NCBI GenBank assembly: GCA_030834965.1
Contig: JAUQWW010000036.1
Span: 17,484 to 81,483, forward strand
Origin: Gallionellaceae bacterium
GTDB lineage: Bacteria > Pseudomonadota > Gammaproteobacteria > Burkholderiales > Gallionellaceae
DNA: 64,000 nt
Reading direction: 5' to 3'
Positions within the stretch are counted from its first letter, which is position 1; each line of letters starts with the position of its first letter. A program made the translations under genes and the position numbers. The notes below the pieces were generated by a model. The model was not told where the DNA came from. It saw only the letters and a program-made list of their open reading frames with translations, and searched no databases. This document shows, in pieces, positions 44,511-56,282 of the stretch.

Positions 44511-44565
44511 CTCTGATGTTGTTCGCGGCCGTGCATCGCGCCACTAGGCAGAACCACAACGAAAA

Positions 44566-44584
44566 CTCCCGCACGTGGCGGGAG
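44566..44584 (-). terminator. Rho-independent terminator of the nuo operon
   Basis: On the minus strand CTCCCGC-CACGT-GCGGGAG forms a perfect 7-bp GC-rich stem followed directly by TTTTCG, 28 bp after the nuoN stop. It also separates the nuo operon from the YyaL gene. Confidence 0.75.
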
Positions 44585-44611
44585 CACTCACGATCAGTCA
44601 GCCTGTGAAGC

Positions 44612-46063
44612 TCAGTGCAGCAACAACGACTGCTGCACCGCCACGGCGCACACCGACATGAATGTGCCGGGCATGATGCCCAGAGCAAGCACCGCCAGCC
44701 CGTTCATGGAAATCAGCAGGCCGCTGTCAGGCTGGATAGAAATCGGAACATGGCTTTCGGGGGCATCGAAATACATCAGCTTGACGATGCGCAGGTAATA
44801 GAACGCGCCAATCAGCGAGAACAACACGGCGATAACGGCCAGCGGAATGTGCCCGGCATTCACCACCGCGCTGAGCACCGAGAACTTCGCATAGAAGCCT
44901 ACCATGGGCGGCACCCCAGCCATGGAGAACATCAGCAGCAGCATGACGAACGCCAGCCACGGGCTGCGCTGGTTGAGTCCCTTGTAATCGTTGAGCGTGT
45001 CGGCCTCGAATCCTTCGCGCGACAGCAGCATGATCATGCCGAAACCGCCCAGGCTCATCAGTACATAGACTGCTGCATAGAACATGGCCGCGCCGTAGCC
45101 ATCGATTCCGCCACTGAGCACGCCGAGCAGCAGGAAACCCATGTGCGAAATGGTCGAGTAGGCGAGCATGCGCTTGAGGTTGGTCTGTGCGATCGCGGTG
45201 ATGTTGCCCACCGCGATGGACAGCACGGCAAGGATCACCAGCATGCCGGACCAGTGCACCATCAAGGGCTGCAAGCCTTCCACCAGAATGCGCATGACAA
45301 AGGCAAAGGCTGCAAGCTTCGGTGCGGTTCCGATCAGCATGGTCATCGCAGTTGGCGCGCCGTGGTACACGTCGGGCACCCACATGTGAAACGGCACCGC
45401 CCCGAGTTTGAAGGCCAGGCCAGACACCACGAACACCAGCCCGAACACCAGCAGCGCCTTGTTCGGCACGCCATGCGTGATGGCATCGGACACAGCTGCG
45501 ACTTCCAGGGTACCGGTAGCGCCATAGAACATGGACATGCCATAGAGCAACAGGCCGGAAGCCAGTGCGCCGAGGATGAAATATTTCATCGCGGCTTCGG
45601 TGGCGATGGCGGAATCGCGCTGCAGCGCAACCATCGCATACAGGCTGAGCGACAGCAGCTCCAGCCCCAGATACAGGGTGAGGAAATGGCTGGCGGAAAT
45701 CATTACCATCATGCCCAGCAGTGCGAACAGCGTCAGCGCCATGAACTCGCCGGTGAACAGGCCGCGCACCATCAGGTAATTGCGCGAATAGACCAGCATC
45801 ATGGACACGGACAGATAGCTCAGCATCTTGAGCACATCTGACATCAGGTCATCCACGAACATGTTGTGAAACAGATACACCACGCCATGCTGGTGCGTGG
45901 ACACGGTAATCATCGAGCAGCCGAGCAGGGTCAGCTGCACCAGCGCGTAGGTGACCGTCTTGTTCGGGTTGGTCAGAAACAGATCCACTATCAGGATCGC
46001 ACTGACCATCACCAGCAGAAATATTTCTGCATAAGCGGGAAACAGGGTGGACAAGAAACTCAT
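44612..46063 (-). CDS. nuoN: NADH-quinone oxidoreductase subunit N
   Basis: A 483-residue antiporter-like membrane subunit of complex I with about 14 helices. The start [20 protein letters not shown] follows GAGGAAGAT. Conserved blocks are [20 protein letters not shown] (the half-helix Lys and Pro region) and [20 protein letters not shown]. It conducts protons with NuoL and NuoM. Last gene of the operon, 24 bp after nuoM. Confidence 0.97.
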   Translation of the reverse strand: MSFLSTLFPAYAEIFLLVMVSAILIVDLFLTNPNKTVTYALVQLTLLGCSMITVSTHQHGVVYLFHNMFVDDLMSDVLKMLSYLSVSMMLVYSRNYLMVRGLFTGEFMALTLFALLGMMVMISASHFLTLYLGLELLSLSLYAMVALQRDSAIATEAAMKYFILGALASGLLLYGMSMFYGATGTLEVAAVSDAITHGVPNKALLVFGLVFVVSGLAFKLGAVPFHMWVPDVYHGAPTAMTMLIGTAPKLAAFAFVMRILVEGLQPLMVHWSGMLVILAVLSIAVGNITAIAQTNLKRMLAYSTISHMGFLLLGVLSGGIDGYGAAMFYAAVYVLMSLGGFGMIMLLSREGFEADTLNDYKGLNQRSPWLAFVMLLLMFSMAGVPPMVGFYAKFSVLSAVVNAGHIPLAVIAVLFSLIGAFYYLRIVKLMYFDAPESHVPISIQPDSGLLISMNGLAVLALGIMPGTFMSVCAVAVQQSLLLH

Positions 46064-46087
46064 ATCTTCCTCAATAGAGACGGTTGC

Positions 46088-47572
46088 CTACAACTTGGAG
46101 CGTGCAACATGCACCAGCAAATCATTCACCGATGCGTGCATGATCTCGCTGAACGGCAACGGATAAAGACCCATGCCCAGCACAGTCAACGCCAGAATCA
46201 CGAATACGAATTTTTCACGCAAGGTGATATCGGTCAGCTTGGCGACATGATGGTTGGCCACCGCGCCGAAGATCACCCGCTTGTACATCCACAGCGTATA
46301 GGCTGCGCCGAAAACCAGCGTGGCGGCCGCCAGGAATGCGTACCAGAAGTTCACTTTGACCGCGCCCAGGATCACCATGAATTCTCCCACGAAGCCGCTG
46401 GTGCCCGGCAGGCCGCTGTTGGCCATCGCAAACAGCATGAAGAACGCGGCAAATACCGGCATGGTATTGGCCACGCCGCCGTAGTCGGAAATCTGGCGCG
46501 AATGCATGCGGTCATACAGCACGCCGATGCACAGGAAGAGCGCGCCGGAAACAAAGCCGTGCGAGATCATCTGCAGCAGCGCGCCTTCCATGCCGTACGC
46601 GTTGAAGATGAAGAATCCCAGGGTGACAAAGCCCATGTGCGAAATCGAGGAATACGCCACCAGCTTTTTCATGTCGGACTGGGCCAGCGCCACCAGTCCG
46701 ATGTATACCACCGCAATCAGCGACAGCGCGATCATCACACCCGCAAGTTTGTGGCTGGCGTCAGGTGTGATCGGCAGGGAGAAGCGGATAAAGCCATACG
46801 CTCCGACTTTCAGCATGATCGCCGCCAGCACCACGGAGCCGCCGGTGGGCGCTTCCACGTGCGCGTCCGGCAACCAGGTATGCACCGGGAACATCGGCAC
46901 CTTCACCGAGAATGCCGCGAAGAAGGCGATGAACACCAGGATCTGCGCGGCCATCGGAATGGCCATCTGGTGATAGTCGAGTATCTCGAAGCTGCCGCCG
47001 GACTGAAAGTACAAGTACAGCAAGGCCACCAGCATCAGCAACGATCCAAGCAGCGTATACAGGAAGAACTTGACCGCCGCATACACGCGATTGGGACCGC
47101 CCCACACGCCGATGATGATGAACATCGGGATCAGCATGGCTTCCCAGAACACATAGAACAGCACCGCATCGAGCGAGGCAAACACGCCATTGACCAGGCC
47201 GGACATGATCAGGAAGGCGGCCATGTATTGCGCCACGCGCTTCTCGATCACCTTCCAGCCCGCAATCACAACCAGTGGAGTAAAGAAACTGTTGAGCAGG
47301 ATGAACAGCATCGAAATACCGTCCACACCGAGGTGGTAATGAATGTTGTAGCGGGTGATCCAGTCGCGCATCTCGACGAACTGCATGGCGCTGGTCATCT
47401 TGTCGAAGCCGGTGTAGAGGGGAATGGCCACCAGGAAACCGAGAAGCGCGCCGACCAGGGCGATGATGCGCGCCAGCGGCGCGTTGCGGTCATTGCCGGT
47501 GGCCAGAACCAGGATGCCGAAAATAATCGGCAGCCAAATGACCACACTTAACACGGGTAATCCAAAAATCAT
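46088..47572 (-). CDS. nuoM: NADH-quinone oxidoreductase subunit M
   Basis: A 494-residue antiporter-like proton channel subunit of complex I with about 14 helices. AAGGAA lies seven bases upstream of the ATG at 47572. Typical blocks are FFAAFSVKVPMFPVHTWLPD, APTGGSVVLAAIMLKVGAYG and MKKLVAYSSISHMGFVTLGF. It sits 51 bp after nuoL and 24 bp before nuoN. Confidence 0.97.
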   Translation of the reverse strand: MIFGLPVLSVVIWLPIIFGILVLATGNDRNAPLARIIALVGALLGFLVAIPLYTGFDKMTSAMQFVEMRDWITRYNIHYHLGVDGISMLFILLNSFFTPLVVIAGWKVIEKRVAQYMAAFLIMSGLVNGVFASLDAVLFYVFWEAMLIPMFIIIGVWGGPNRVYAAVKFFLYTLLGSLLMLVALLYLYFQSGGSFEILDYHQMAIPMAAQILVFIAFFAAFSVKVPMFPVHTWLPDAHVEAPTGGSVVLAAIMLKVGAYGFIRFSLPITPDASHKLAGVMIALSLIAVVYIGLVALAQSDMKKLVAYSSISHMGFVTLGFFIFNAYGMEGALLQMISHGFVSGALFLCIGVLYDRMHSRQISDYGGVANTMPVFAAFFMLFAMANSGLPGTSGFVGEFMVILGAVKVNFWYAFLAAATLVFGAAYTLWMYKRVIFGAVANHHVAKLTDITLREKFVFVILALTVLGMGLYPLPFSEIMHASVNDLLVHVARSKL

Positions 47573-47623
47573 GCTGTCATTCCTTCAATTTCTCGCGCAA
47601 TCCCTTGTTCGAGACTAAATACA

Positions 47624-49645
47624 TTATTCAAACCAGGTTCGTATCGTCAGCAACACGAATACGCCAATAAGCATGGCGAACGCATAATGGTAGATGTAAC
47701 CGGACTGCAGGCGGCGCAACACGCCGGAGAACATGCCGACCAGGCGTGCGCTGCCGTTCACCATGAGGCCGTCGATCAGCTTCACATCGGAGAATTGCCA
47801 CAGGAAGCGGCTCGCGTCGCGTGCGCCGCCAGCAAAGAACCAGTCGTTGAATTCATCGAAGCCGTATTTGCGTTCGAGTATTGCGTAAACAAGACTGAAG
47901 CGCTGTTTGATTGCGGCAGGAATATCGGGGCGCTTCATATAGAAAAACCATGCGGTCGCCACCCCGCCCAGCGCCAGCCAGAAAGGCAGTGTTGCAAGCC
48001 CATGCAAGGCCATCGCTGCCGCACCGTGGAACTTTCCTTTTAATTCGGCCATCGCCTGATGATGCTCCGCGACGTAGATGGCATCGCGGAAAAAGCCGCC
48101 GAACAGCACCGGGTCGATGGTGACATAACCGATCAGCACGGAAGGAATCGCCAGCAGCACCAGCGGCAGCCATACCACCCATGGGGTCTCGTGCGGCTTC
48201 TGGCCGGGCGCCAGGCCGTGATGCTCATCGTGCTGCGCATGTGCGTCATCATGAGCGTCATGCGCTGCATGATGCGCCTTGCCAAAGCGCTCCTCGCCAT
48301 GGAACACCAGGAAGTACATGCGGAATGAATAGAACGCTGTGACGAACACGCCCGCTACTACGGCGAAATAAGCGAACCCCGATCCCGGCAGGTGCGACAG
48401 GCCCACTGCCTCGATGATGCTGTCCTTGGAGTAGAAACCGGACAGGAACGGTGTTCCGATCAGTGCCAGCGAGCCGATCAGCGAAGTGATCCAGGTAATC
48501 GGCATGTATTTCTTCAGCCCGCCCATATTGCGAATGTCCTGGTCGTGGTGCATGGCGATGATCACGGAACCTGCAGCCAGGAACAGCAGCGCCTTGAAGA
48601 ACGCGTGGGTCATCAGGTGGAACACCGCCACCGAATAGGCAGATGCCCCCAGCGCGACAGTCATATAGCCAAGCTGCGACAAGGTGGAATAGGCAACGAC
48701 GCGCTTGATGTCATTCTGGATGATGCCCAGGAAGCCCATGAACAGCGCGGTGATCGCGCCGATGATCATGACAAAGGACAGCGCGGTATCGGACAGCTCG
48801 AACAGCGGCGACATGCGCGCCACCATGAAAATACCCGCAGTCACCATGGTTGCGGCGTGGATCAGTGCGGAGATCGGGGTCGGGCCCTCCATCGAGTCGG
48901 GCAGCCACACGTGCAGCGGAAACTGTGCCGACTTGCCCATCGCTCCGATGAACAGCAGGATGCAGATGGCCGTCATCAGGTTCCACGACACGCCGGGGAT
49001 CGGCGCCATGTCATGGGCGTGATTCTGTGCAGTGGCGAATACCGCAGCGTAATCCAGCGTGCCGAACACCATCAGCACCAGGCCGATGCCGAGCAGGAAG
49101 CCGAAGTCGCCCACACGGTTGACCAGGAATGCCTTCAGGTTGGCGTAGATTGCCGTTTCGCGCGTGTACCAGAAACCGATCAGCAGATACGAGACCAGGC
49201 CTACCGCTTCCCAGCCGAAGAACAGCTGCATGAAGTTGTTGGCCATTACCAGCATCAGCATGGAAAAGGTGAACAGCGAGATGTAGCTGAAGAAGCGCTG
49301 ATAGCCGGGATCATCGCGCATGTAGCCGATGGTGTAGATATGCACCATCAGCGATACAAAGGTGACAACCAGCATCATCATCACGCTCAGGCGGTCGATC
49401 AGGAAACCGACCTCGAAGCGCGTATCGCCGGAAGTCATCCATTGGTACACCGTGCCGTTGAAGGTGTGCCCGTCCAGCACGTCCTGGAATATCCGCAGCG
49501 AGGCGAGAAAGGACACTGCCACCATCAGTATGGTGATGCGATGCGTCCAGGTGCGACCCAGCATGTTGCCGAACAGTCCAGCGGCAATGGCGCCAACCAG
49601 GGGGGCCATGGGAACCAGCAGGTAGAGATTTTGCATATTGCTCAT
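47624..49645 (-). CDS. nuoL: NADH-quinone oxidoreductase subunit L
   Basis: A 673-residue complex I subunit with about 16 membrane segments and the long amphipathic C-terminal arm. Conserved blocks: IGAMGKSAQFPLHVWLPDSM, EGPTPISALIHAATMVTAGI and IKRVVAYSTLSQLGYMTVAL. A His-rich insert (HHAAHDAHDDAHAQHDEHHG, about residue 460) is a common feature in betaproteobacteria. Starts are uncertain: the ATG at 49645 (used here), GTG at 49651 and GTG at 49657, which would overlap the nuoK stop as GTGA, are all possible given AAAGGG at about 49657-49662. Confidence 0.96.
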   Translation of the reverse strand: MSNMQNLYLLVPMAPLVGAIAAGLFGNMLGRTWTHRITILMVAVSFLASLRIFQDVLDGHTFNGTVYQWMTSGDTRFEVGFLIDRLSVMMMLVVTFVSLMVHIYTIGYMRDDPGYQRFFSYISLFTFSMLMLVMANNFMQLFFGWEAVGLVSYLLIGFWYTRETAIYANLKAFLVNRVGDFGFLLGIGLVLMVFGTLDYAAVFATAQNHAHDMAPIPGVSWNLMTAICILLFIGAMGKSAQFPLHVWLPDSMEGPTPISALIHAATMVTAGIFMVARMSPLFELSDTALSFVMIIGAITALFMGFLGIIQNDIKRVVAYSTLSQLGYMTVALGASAYSVAVFHLMTHAFFKALLFLAAGSVIIAMHHDQDIRNMGGLKKYMPITWITSLIGSLALIGTPFLSGFYSKDSIIEAVGLSHLPGSGFAYFAVVAGVFVTAFYSFRMYFLVFHGEERFGKAHHAAHDAHDDAHAQHDEHHGLAPGQKPHETPWVVWLPLVLLAIPSVLIGYVTIDPVLFGGFFRDAIYVAEHHQAMAELKGKFHGAAAMALHGLATLPFWLALGGVATAWFFYMKRPDIPAAIKQRFSLVYAILERKYGFDEFNDWFFAGGARDASRFLWQFSDVKLIDGLMVNGSARLVGMFSGVLRRLQSGYIYHYAFAMLIGVFVLLTIRTWFE

Positions 49646-49653
49646 TTGCACTG

Positions 49654-49965
49654 TCACCCTTTCAAGCTGCCGATGTCATCCACATTGATGGTACGCAGAT
49701 TGCGGAACAGCACCACCAGGATCGCCAACCCGATCGCGGCTTCAGCCGCCGCCACCGTGAGAATGAAAAATACAAATATTTGCCCGGCGGTATCGTTCAG
49801 GTAATGCGAGAACGCGATGAAGTTGGTGTTCACCGCCAGCAGCATCAGTTCGATGGCCATCAACAGCACGATGATGTTTTTGCGGTTCAGGAAAATTCCC
49901 ACCACGCTGATGGCAAACAGCACCGCACCCAATATCAGATAATGTGACAGGCTCAGACTCAACAT
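49654..49965 (-). CDS. nuoK: NADH-quinone oxidoreductase subunit K
   Basis: A 103-residue three-helix complex I subunit. [20 protein letters not shown] begins it, and the conserved glutamates are in [18 protein letters not shown] (Glu on helix 2) and [18 protein letters not shown] (Glu on helix 3). The ATG at 49965 is the family start; the longer frame to 50169 overlaps nuoJ and is spurious. It lies 22 bp after nuoJ. Confidence 0.96.
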   Translation of the reverse strand: MLSLSLSHYLILGAVLFAISVVGIFLNRKNIIVLLMAIELMLLAVNTNFIAFSHYLNDTAGQIFVFFILTVAAAEAAIGLAILVVLFRNLRTINVDDIGSLKG

Positions 49966-49987
49966 ATTCTTATTCCCTTCTCGATCC

Positions 49988-50608
49988 TCAATCCTCGATC
50001 CCCGGCCCTGCTTTTTTTCCGGAAGGCACCGACACAATGCGGACACGATCTTCGCGTCTGACCGCCACCTGCTTCGCAACATCCTGCGATTTGGAATCGC
50101 GGCGGTGGCGCAATGACAGCGCAATGGCGGCCACGATTGCCACCAGCAACACCACCGCCGCCAGTTCAAACGGATAAACGTATTCGGTATAAATCAGCCG
50201 GCCCAGCTCCTTGGTATTGCTGTAATCGGCCGCATGCTTCGCCACCTGGGCCCCCGTCTCGACTGTTTGGCGGCTGCCCAGCACCCAGACCATCTCGAAC
50301 ACCATGATGGCCGCCAGCACCACTCCGAACGGAAACCAGCGCCAGAAGCCTTCGCGCAGCTGCACCAGGTTGATGTCCAGCATCATCACCACAAACAGGA
50401 ACAGCACCATCACCGCGCCGACGTAAACCAGCACCAGCGTAATGGCCAGGAACTCCGCTTCCAGCAGCATCCAGATGCCGGCCGTGCTGAAAAAGGCCAG
50501 CACCAGAAACAGCGCAGCATGCACCGGGTTGCGCGCGGTAATGACGCGCAGTGCGGCAAACACGGTGAGTGCAGCCAACAGGTAAAAAACCAGTGTATCG
50601 AAACTCAT
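49988..50608 (-). CDS. nuoJ: NADH-quinone oxidoreductase subunit J
   Basis: A 206-residue five-helix complex I membrane subunit. The N-terminus [20 protein letters not shown] and the [20 protein letters not shown] and [20 protein letters not shown] blocks are diagnostic. The hydrophilic C-terminal tail after about residue 170 is longer than in E. coli, as is common in betaproteobacteria. It lies 18 bp after nuoI. Confidence 0.96.
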   Translation of the reverse strand: MSFDTLVFYLLAALTVFAALRVITARNPVHAALFLVLAFFSTAGIWMLLEAEFLAITLVLVYVGAVMVLFLFVVMMLDINLVQLREGFWRWFPFGVVLAAIMVFEMVWVLGSRQTVETGAQVAKHAADYSNTKELGRLIYTEYVYPFELAAVVLLVAIVAAIALSLRHRRDSKSQDVAKQVAVRREDRVRIVSVPSGKKAGPGIED

Positions 50609-50626
50609 AAATGTGTCCTTGAGACT

Positions 50627-51115
50627 CTAGCGGTACTTGGCGTCCGCTGCCCTATCCTTGGCAATCTGTTCTTCATATTTGTCACCCACCGCCAGCAGCA
50701 TCGGCTTGGTGTAGTACAGGTCGCCGCGTTTCTCACCGTGGTATTCCAGAATGCGTGTTTCCACGATGGCATCAACCGGACAGGATTCCTCGCAGAAACC
50801 GCAGAAAATGCATTTCATCAGGTCAATGTCGTAGCGCGTGGTGCGGCGCGTACCGTCTTCGCGTTCTTCGGTTTCAATATTGATGGCCAGCGCCGGGCAA
50901 ACGGCCTCGCACAGCTTGCAGCCGATACAACGCTCCTCGCCGCTGGCATAGCGGCGCTGCGCATGCAACCCGCGAAAACGGAAACCCTGCGGCGTTTTTT
51001 CTTCGGGAAACTGCACGGTGATCTTGCGCGCGAAAAAATACCGGCCAGTCAGCGCCATGCCCTTGACCAGCTCAAACAGCAGGAATGTCTTGAAGAAATT
51101 CGTAATCTTTTCCAT
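50627..51115 (-). CDS. nuoI: NADH-quinone oxidoreductase subunit I
   Basis: A 162-residue complex I peripheral-arm subunit with two [4Fe-4S] sites (N6a, N6b): Cys63, 66, 69, 73 in [12 protein letters not shown] and Cys102, 105, 108, 112 in [12 protein letters not shown]. The N-terminal amphipathic helix (residues 1-30) docks to the membrane. It lies 18 bp after nuoH. Confidence 0.97.
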   Translation of the reverse strand: MEKITNFFKTFLLFELVKGMALTGRYFFARKITVQFPEEKTPQGFRFRGLHAQRRYASGEERCIGCKLCEAVCPALAINIETEEREDGTRRTTRYDIDLMKCIFCGFCEESCPVDAIVETRILEYHGEKRGDLYYTKPMLLAVGDKYEEQIAKDRAADAKYR

Positions 51116-51133
51116 CTTCTTATCCTAGGCCGT

Positions 51134-52186
51134 TTACCACAGCCAAAACCGGGTTTGCATCCATGCGCCGACCACTACCACCCAAATCAATGTGAGGGGG
51201 ATGAACACTTTCCAGCCCAGGCGCATCAGCTGGTCATAGCGATAACGCGGGAAGGTGGCGCGGAACCACAGGAACAGGAACAGCACGAAAGACATCTTGG
51301 CCAGCATCCAGAACAGGCCGGGCAGCCAATTGAACGGTGCCACATCGAACGGAGGCAGCCAGCCGCCCAGGAACATGATGGACGTCAGCGCGGCAATAAG
51401 AATCATGTTGGCGTATTCGGCCAGGAAGAACAGCGCGAATGCCATGCCGGAATATTCCACGTGGAAGCCCGCCACGATTTCCGACTCCCCTTCCGCCATG
51501 TCGAACGGCGCACGGTTGGTTTCGGCCACGCCGGCAATCAGGTACACCAGGAACATCGGAAACAGCGGAATGAAATACCAGCCAAACAGGCCGGCCTTGC
51601 CTTGCTGTCCATGCACGATGTCGCCCAGATTCATGCTCTGCGCGGCCATCAGCACGCACACCAGCGCGAAGCCCATGGCGATTTCGTAGGACACGATCTG
51701 CGCGGCCGAGCGCATCGCACCGAGGAATGCATATTTCGAGTTGGATGCCCAGCCGGCAATAATGATGCCGTACACGCCGAGCGAAGTCATCGCCAGAATA
51801 TACAGCAGTCCGGCATTCACATTCGCCAGCACCATGCCGTCGGCAAACGGCACCACCGCCCACGCCGCCAGTGCGGGCATCAGCGCCAGCACTGGCGCAA
51901 CCACAAACAGGAATCTGTTCGAGCCGGTGGGAATAATGATTTCCTTGAACATCAGCTTGATGCCGTCGGCAAGCGGCTGCAGCAGACCATAGTAGCCCAC
52001 CCGGTTCGGACCGATGCGCACCTGCATGTAGCCGATCACCTTGCGCTCGGCCAGCGTGAGGTAGGCTATGCCTATCATCAGCGGCGCCACGATGGCGACG
52101 ATCTTGACCAGGGTCCACACGGGCACCCACGCCACGCCAAGCAGGCTTTGCCCCATCTGTTCTATGGCTTGCAGCAATTCCATCAT
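51134..52186 (-). CDS. nuoH: NADH-quinone oxidoreductase subunit H
   Basis: A 350-residue, eight-helix subunit forming the quinone chamber of complex [21 protein letters not shown] (about residues 43-62), EVSFA-equivalent [20 protein letters not shown] and [20 protein letters not shown] are diagnostic. The ATG at 52186 overlaps the nuoG stop by 4 bp (ATGA). Confidence 0.97.
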   Translation of the reverse strand: MMELLQAIEQMGQSLLGVAWVPVWTLVKIVAIVAPLMIGIAYLTLAERKVIGYMQVRIGPNRVGYYGLLQPLADGIKLMFKEIIIPTGSNRFLFVVAPVLALMPALAAWAVVPFADGMVLANVNAGLLYILAMTSLGVYGIIIAGWASNSKYAFLGAMRSAAQIVSYEIAMGFALVCVLMAAQSMNLGDIVHGQQGKAGLFGWYFIPLFPMFLVYLIAGVAETNRAPFDMAEGESEIVAGFHVEYSGMAFALFFLAEYANMILIAALTSIMFLGGWLPPFDVAPFNWLPGLFWMLAKMSFVLFLFLWFRATFPRYRYDQLMRLGWKVFIPLTLIWVVVVGAWMQTRFWLW

Positions 52187-54531
52187 GCCCGCCCCCCAGT
52201 GATCGGTTCCACCGTAACCGCTCCGAACATCGCGCCCAGCCCTGCCGTTGCAGCATGACCGGCAGCCACGCGCACCACGCCCTGGGGCAGTCTGTCATCT
52301 GCCGCTGCGACCAGGATTGCGCTGCCCTCACCCTGGCTGACTTTGACTTGCTCTCCCGCATGCACACCCAGCCTGCTCAACTCAGCACCATGCATCAGCG
52401 CGCAAGGCGCCTCGGCGTCGCGCGTGTTTTGCAGCGAAGCAGCGCGGCGCACGATGGCATCGGCGGAATAGATCGGCACATCGCTGACGCGCTGCAGGCT
52501 GCCGCTGCCGGCCCCCGCAGTTTCCAGCGCCACGCCTTGCACGGCGTTGTTCAATTGGGCAGCGACATCCACTCCACTCAGCGCTTCGTCGCGCACTGCT
52601 TCGCTGGTGTCGTACTCAAACCCGGTCTCGTTCAGCAGATTGCCCAGCACGCGCAGTACCTTCCAGCCCGGGCGCGCTTCGCCCAGCGGCTTGATTGCGC
52701 CCTTGAAGCTCTGCACGCGGCCTTCGGTGTTGACGAAAGTGCCGGATGTTTCGCTAAACGGCGCAATCGGCAGCAACACGTCGGCGTAGTCGGTGGCTTG
52801 ATGTTTGTACGCGCTCAATGCCACCACCAGGTCGGCGGCCTTCATCGCAACCAGCGCCTGTTGCGGATTGTGCGTATCCAGTTCGGCTTCGACATTCAGC
52901 AAGATGTACGCCTTGCGGGGAGCCGCCAGCATCGCGGCCGCGTTCATACCATTCGCTCTTGGCAGTGCCTTGGCGAGGTGTCCGCCCACACTGTTGGCCG
53001 CCTCGCCCAGAAAACCGAACTTGCCGCCGCACAGCGCAGCGATTTGCTGCCCCAGCACTTGCAACTGCGCGGCCTGCGGGTGCTGCTGCGCAAAGTTGCC
53101 GAGCAGCACGGCAACGCGTTCGCCGCTGGCTAAACTCTTCGCAATCGCGGCAGCGGCGCTACCAACTTCCGCGCTTTGCACCGACGCTTCTACGACCGCC
53201 TGTTTTTCTGCCGCCAGCGCTTTCAGGATTTGCGCCAGCACATTCGCCATCGCGTCCGGCGCAACGATGGCCTTGTTCGCCACATTCATCAACAAATCGT
53301 CGTCCGCGGAATGAACGATGCTGGCCTGCGCGCCCTTCTTCACCGCATCACGCGCACGGTGCGCCAGCAGCGGGTGGTCCTTGCGCAGGAAGCTGCCCAC
53401 CAGCAGGATGCGGTCGCGCGTATTGATTTCCGCGATGGGCATACCCAGCCACGGTGCGCCAGCCTGTTTGCCGTCCGCACTGAAATCGGACTGACGCAAG
53501 CGGAAATCCACGTTGTCGCTGCCCACGCTGCGCACCAGTTTCTGCAACAAATACAGTTCTTCCAGCGTGGAATGCGGCGTGGCCAGCGCGCCGATGTGTT
53601 CCGCGCCCGCCCCGTCCGCAATCTGGCGCAGCCCTTTCGCCGCATACTCCAGCGCCGCCTGCCACTCTACCTCCTGCCACGCGCCGTTCTGCTTGATCAT
53701 CGGCTTGGTCAAACGTTCGCCGGAATTCAGGCCTTCGTAGCTGAAGCGATCCTTGTCGGACAGCCAGCACTCGTTGATCTCTTCGTTTTCCGCCGGCAGC
53801 ACGCGCATCACGCGGTTGTTCTTGACCTGCACTGTGAGGTTGGAACCCAGGCTGTCGTGCGGGCTGACCGACCTGCGGTGCGACAATTCCCAGGCGCGCG
53901 CGGTAAAGCGGAACGGCTTGCTGGTCAGCGCACCTACAGGGCACAGGTCGATCATGTTGCCGGACAGCTCCGAGTCCACGGAATTGCTCACGAAGCTCAT
54001 GATCTCCGCGTGCTCGCCACGGAAGGCCTGTCCCAGCTCCATGATCCCGCCGATCTCCTGCCCGAAGCGCACGCAACGCGTGCAGTTGATGCAGCGGCTC
54101 ATTTCCTTGGTCGAGATCAGTGGGCCGACCTCCTTGGGCACCACCATGCGCTTTTCTTCCTGGTAGCGCGAGGCGCTGCTGCCATAGCCGACCGCCAGAT
54201 CCTGCAGCTCGCATTCACCGCCTTTGTCGCAAACCGGACAATCCAGCGGATGGTTGATGAGCAGGAATTCCATCACGCCCTTCTGCGCTTTCACGGCCTG
54301 TTCGGAAGCGGTAAACACCTTCATCCCGTCAGTCACCGGCGTGGCACATGCAGGCAGCGGCTTGGGCGCCTTCTCGACCTGCACCAGACACATGCGGCAG
54401 TTGGCGGCGATGGACAGCTTCTTGTGATAGCAGAAGTGCGGAATATAAATTCCGGCCAGATGCGCCGCCTCGATCACGGTGCGCCCGTTCTCGATCTCTA
54501 CCTGCTTGCCGTCAATTTCAATCTTAGCCAT
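52183..54531 (-). CDS. nuoG: NADH-quinone oxidoreductase subunit G
   Basis: A 782-residue complex I subunit. The N-terminal ferredoxin-like domain binds a [2Fe-2S] cluster (Cys34, 45, 48, 62). The HxxxCxxC region with [11 protein letters not shown] and [16 protein letters not shown] binds [4Fe-4S] clusters N4 and N5. The rest is a degenerate molybdopterin-oxidoreductase-like domain without cofactor ligands evident here. It begins 7 bp after the nuoF stop. Confidence 0.97.
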   Translation of the reverse strand: MAKIEIDGKQVEIENGRTVIEAAHLAGIYIPHFCYHKKLSIAANCRMCLVQVEKAPKPLPACATPVTDGMKVFTASEQAVKAQKGVMEFLLINHPLDCPVCDKGGECELQDLAVGYGSSASRYQEEKRMVVPKEVGPLISTKEMSRCINCTRCVRFGQEIGGIMELGQAFRGEHAEIMSFVSNSVDSELSGNMIDLCPVGALTSKPFRFTARAWELSHRRSVSPHDSLGSNLTVQVKNNRVMRVLPAENEEINECWLSDKDRFSYEGLNSGERLTKPMIKQNGAWQEVEWQAALEYAAKGLRQIADGAGAEHIGALATPHSTLEELYLLQKLVRSVGSDNVDFRLRQSDFSADGKQAGAPWLGMPIAEINTRDRILLVGSFLRKDHPLLAHRARDAVKKGAQASIVHSADDDLLMNVANKAIVAPDAMANVLAQILKALAAEKQAVVEASVQSAEVGSAAAAIAKSLASGERVAVLLGNFAQQHPQAAQLQVLGQQIAALCGGKFGFLGEAANSVGGHLAKALPRANGMNAAAMLAAPRKAYILLNVEAELDTHNPQQALVAMKAADLVVALSAYKHQATDYADVLLPIAPFSETSGTFVNTEGRVQSFKGAIKPLGEARPGWKVLRVLGNLLNETGFEYDTSEAVRDEALSGVDVAAQLNNAVQGVALETAGAGSGSLQRVSDVPIYSADAIVRRAASLQNTRDAEAPCALMHGAELSRLGVHAGEQVKVSQGEGSAILVAAADDRLPQGVVRVAAGHAATAGLGAMFGAVTVEPITGGRA

Positions 54532-54538
54532 ATCCGCC

Positions 54539-55807
54539 CTACACCAGACAACGTTTGTGTTCTATGTGGTATTCGAACTCACTGCGATAATGCTTGAGCA
54601 TGCCTTGCACCGGCCAGGCTGCTGCATCGCCCAGCGCGCAGATGGTGCGGCCGGCGATGTTTTCGCACACGCTGAGCAGCAGGTCCAGGTCTTCCTGGCG
54701 TCCTTCGCCCTTCTCGATGCGGTGCACGACGCGGTACAGCCAGCCGGTGCCCTCGCGACACGGCGTGCACTGGCCGCACGACTCCTCGAAATAGAAATAG
54801 GACAGGCGCTCCAGCGCGCGCACCATGCAGGTGGTCTCGTCCATCACGATCACCGCGCCGCTACCCAGGTAGGAACCCGCCTTCTGGATGGAGTCGTAGT
54901 CCATGTCGGTTTCCATCATGATCTCGCCCGGCAGCACCGGCATGGATGAGCCGCCCGGGATCACCGCCTTCAGCTTGTGGCCGTTGCGCACCCCGCCTGC
55001 CATTTCCAGCAGCTTCTTGAATGGAGTGCCGAGCGGCACCTCGAAATTGCCGGGGTTGTTGACGTGTCCCGAAACGGAGAACAGCTTGGTGCCGCCGTTG
55101 TTCGGCCGGCCCAGTTCGAGGAATTTCTGCCCGCCTTCGCGGATGATGTAGGGAATGCTGGCGAAGGTCTCGGTGTTGTTGATGGTGGTCGGCTTGCCGT
55201 AGAGGCCGAAGCTCGCCGGGAAGGGCGGCTTGAAGCGCGGCTGGCCCTTCTTGCCTTCGATCGACTCGAGCAGCGCGGTTTCCTCGCCGCAGATGTAGGC
55301 GCCGTAGCCGTGGTGGGCCTGCAGTTCGAAGCTGAAGTCGGAGCCGAGGATGTTCGGCCCCAGCAGCTTCGCCGCGCGTGCCTCCTCGAGGGCTTCCTCG
55401 AAGCGCTTGTAGATTTCCCAGATCTCGCCGTGGATGTAGTTGTAGCCGCGCGCGCAGCCCATGGCATAGCCGGCAATGATCATGCCCTCGATCACCATGT
55501 GCGGGTTCCAGCGCAGGATGTCGCGGTCCTTGAAGGTGCCCGGCTCGCCCTCGTCGGAGTTGCAGACAACGTACTTGGCGCCGGGGAACTGGCGCGGCAT
55601 GAAGCTCCACTTCAGGCCGGTCGGGAAGCCGGCGCCGCCGCGGCCGCGCAGCGAGGACTTCTTCAGCTCGGCGACGATGTTCTCGGGCGGGATGTTCTCG
55701 TCGATGATCTTCTTCAGCGCGCTGTAGCCGCCGCGCTTGACGTACTCGGCAAGGCGCCAGCTGCGCTCGCCCTCTTCCGCGTTCAGGATGAAGCCGAGTG
55801 CGCCCAT
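54539..55807 (-). CDS. nuoF: NADH-quinone oxidoreductase subunit F
   Basis: A 422-residue NADH-binding subunit. [20 protein letters not shown] (residues 51-70) and the glycine-rich [20 protein letters not shown] block bind FMN and NADH. The N3 [4Fe-4S] cluster is held by Cys344, 347, 350 (CGQCTPC) and Cys390. The ATG at 55807 shares one base with the nuoE stop (TAATG); the longer frame to 55915 is out of family. Confidence 0.97.
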   Translation of the reverse strand: MGALGFILNAEEGERSWRLAEYVKRGGYSALKKIIDENIPPENIVAELKKSSLRGRGGAGFPTGLKWSFMPRQFPGAKYVVCNSDEGEPGTFKDRDILRWNPHMVIEGMIIAGYAMGCARGYNYIHGEIWEIYKRFEEALEEARAAKLLGPNILGSDFSFELQAHHGYGAYICGEETALLESIEGKKGQPRFKPPFPASFGLYGKPTTINNTETFASIPYIIREGGQKFLELGRPNNGGTKLFSVSGHVNNPGNFEVPLGTPFKKLLEMAGGVRNGHKLKAVIPGGSSMPVLPGEIMMETDMDYDSIQKAGSYLGSGAVIVMDETTCMVRALERLSYFYFEESCGQCTPCREGTGWLYRVVHRIEKGEGRQEDLDLLLSVCENIAGRTICALGDAAAWPVQGMLKHYRSEFEYHIEHKRCLV

Positions 55808-56280
55808 TACTGGCACTCCCCGAGCAGCCGGTCGATCTGCTCCGGCTGCATGAAGCTGCACATGCGCACGTTGTTCACCAGCAGCACCGGCGCGTCGCCG
55901 CAGGCGCCCATGCACTCACCCTCCTTCAGCGTGAACCTGCCGTCGGGAGTGGTCTCGTTGAAGCCGATGCCGAGCTTCTGCTTGAGGTAGTCGGCGGCAT
56001 GCACGCCGCCTGAGAGCGCACAGGGCAGGTTGGTGCACACGGTGATCTTGACCTTGCCGACCGGGGCGAGGTCGTACATGTTGTAGAAGCTCGCCACTTC
56101 ATACACCGCCACCGGCGCCATGCCGAGATGGCCGGCCACGGCCTCGATGGTTTCGGTAGACAGCCAGCCCTTTTCCATCTGGGCGATGGCCAGCGCCGCC
56201 ATCACGGCGGATTGTTTCTGCTCCGCCGGATATTTGGCGATTTCGCGGTCTATTTTCTGAATTGCGTCCTGGCTCAGCAT
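55807..56280 (-). CDS. nuoE: NADH-quinone oxidoreductase subunit E
   Basis: A 157-residue thioredoxin-like subunit that holds the [2Fe-2S] cluster N1a. Ligands are Cys82 and 87 (CTNLPC) and Cys123 and 127 (CMGAC). The N-terminal helical bundle ([20 protein letters not shown]) is typical. It starts 2 bp after the nuoD stop. Confidence 0.97.
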   Translation of the reverse strand: MLSQDAIQKIDREIAKYPAEQKQSAVMAALAIAQMEKGWLSTETIEAVAGHLGMAPVAVYEVASFYNMYDLAPVGKVKITVCTNLPCALSGGVHAADYLKQKLGIGFNETTPDGRFTLKEGECMGACGDAPVLLVNNVRMCSFMQPEQIDRLLGECQ

Positions 56281-56282
56281 GA

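Noticed and set aside
44615..49804. Long His/Gln-rich plus-strand ORFs of 408, 561 and 470 residues
   Set aside because: They mirror nuoN, nuoM and nuoL, which have clear family motifs on the minus strand.
50234..52258. 674-residue plus-strand ORF, His/Gln-rich
   Set aside because: It is the antisense shadow of nuoJ, nuoI and nuoH; hydrophobic Leu/Phe/Val codons read backwards give His/Gln/Glu-rich nonsense.
53176..54597. 473-residue plus-strand ORF opposite nuoG
   Set aside because: It is antisense to nuoG with its cluster-binding cysteines; no domain is visible in it.
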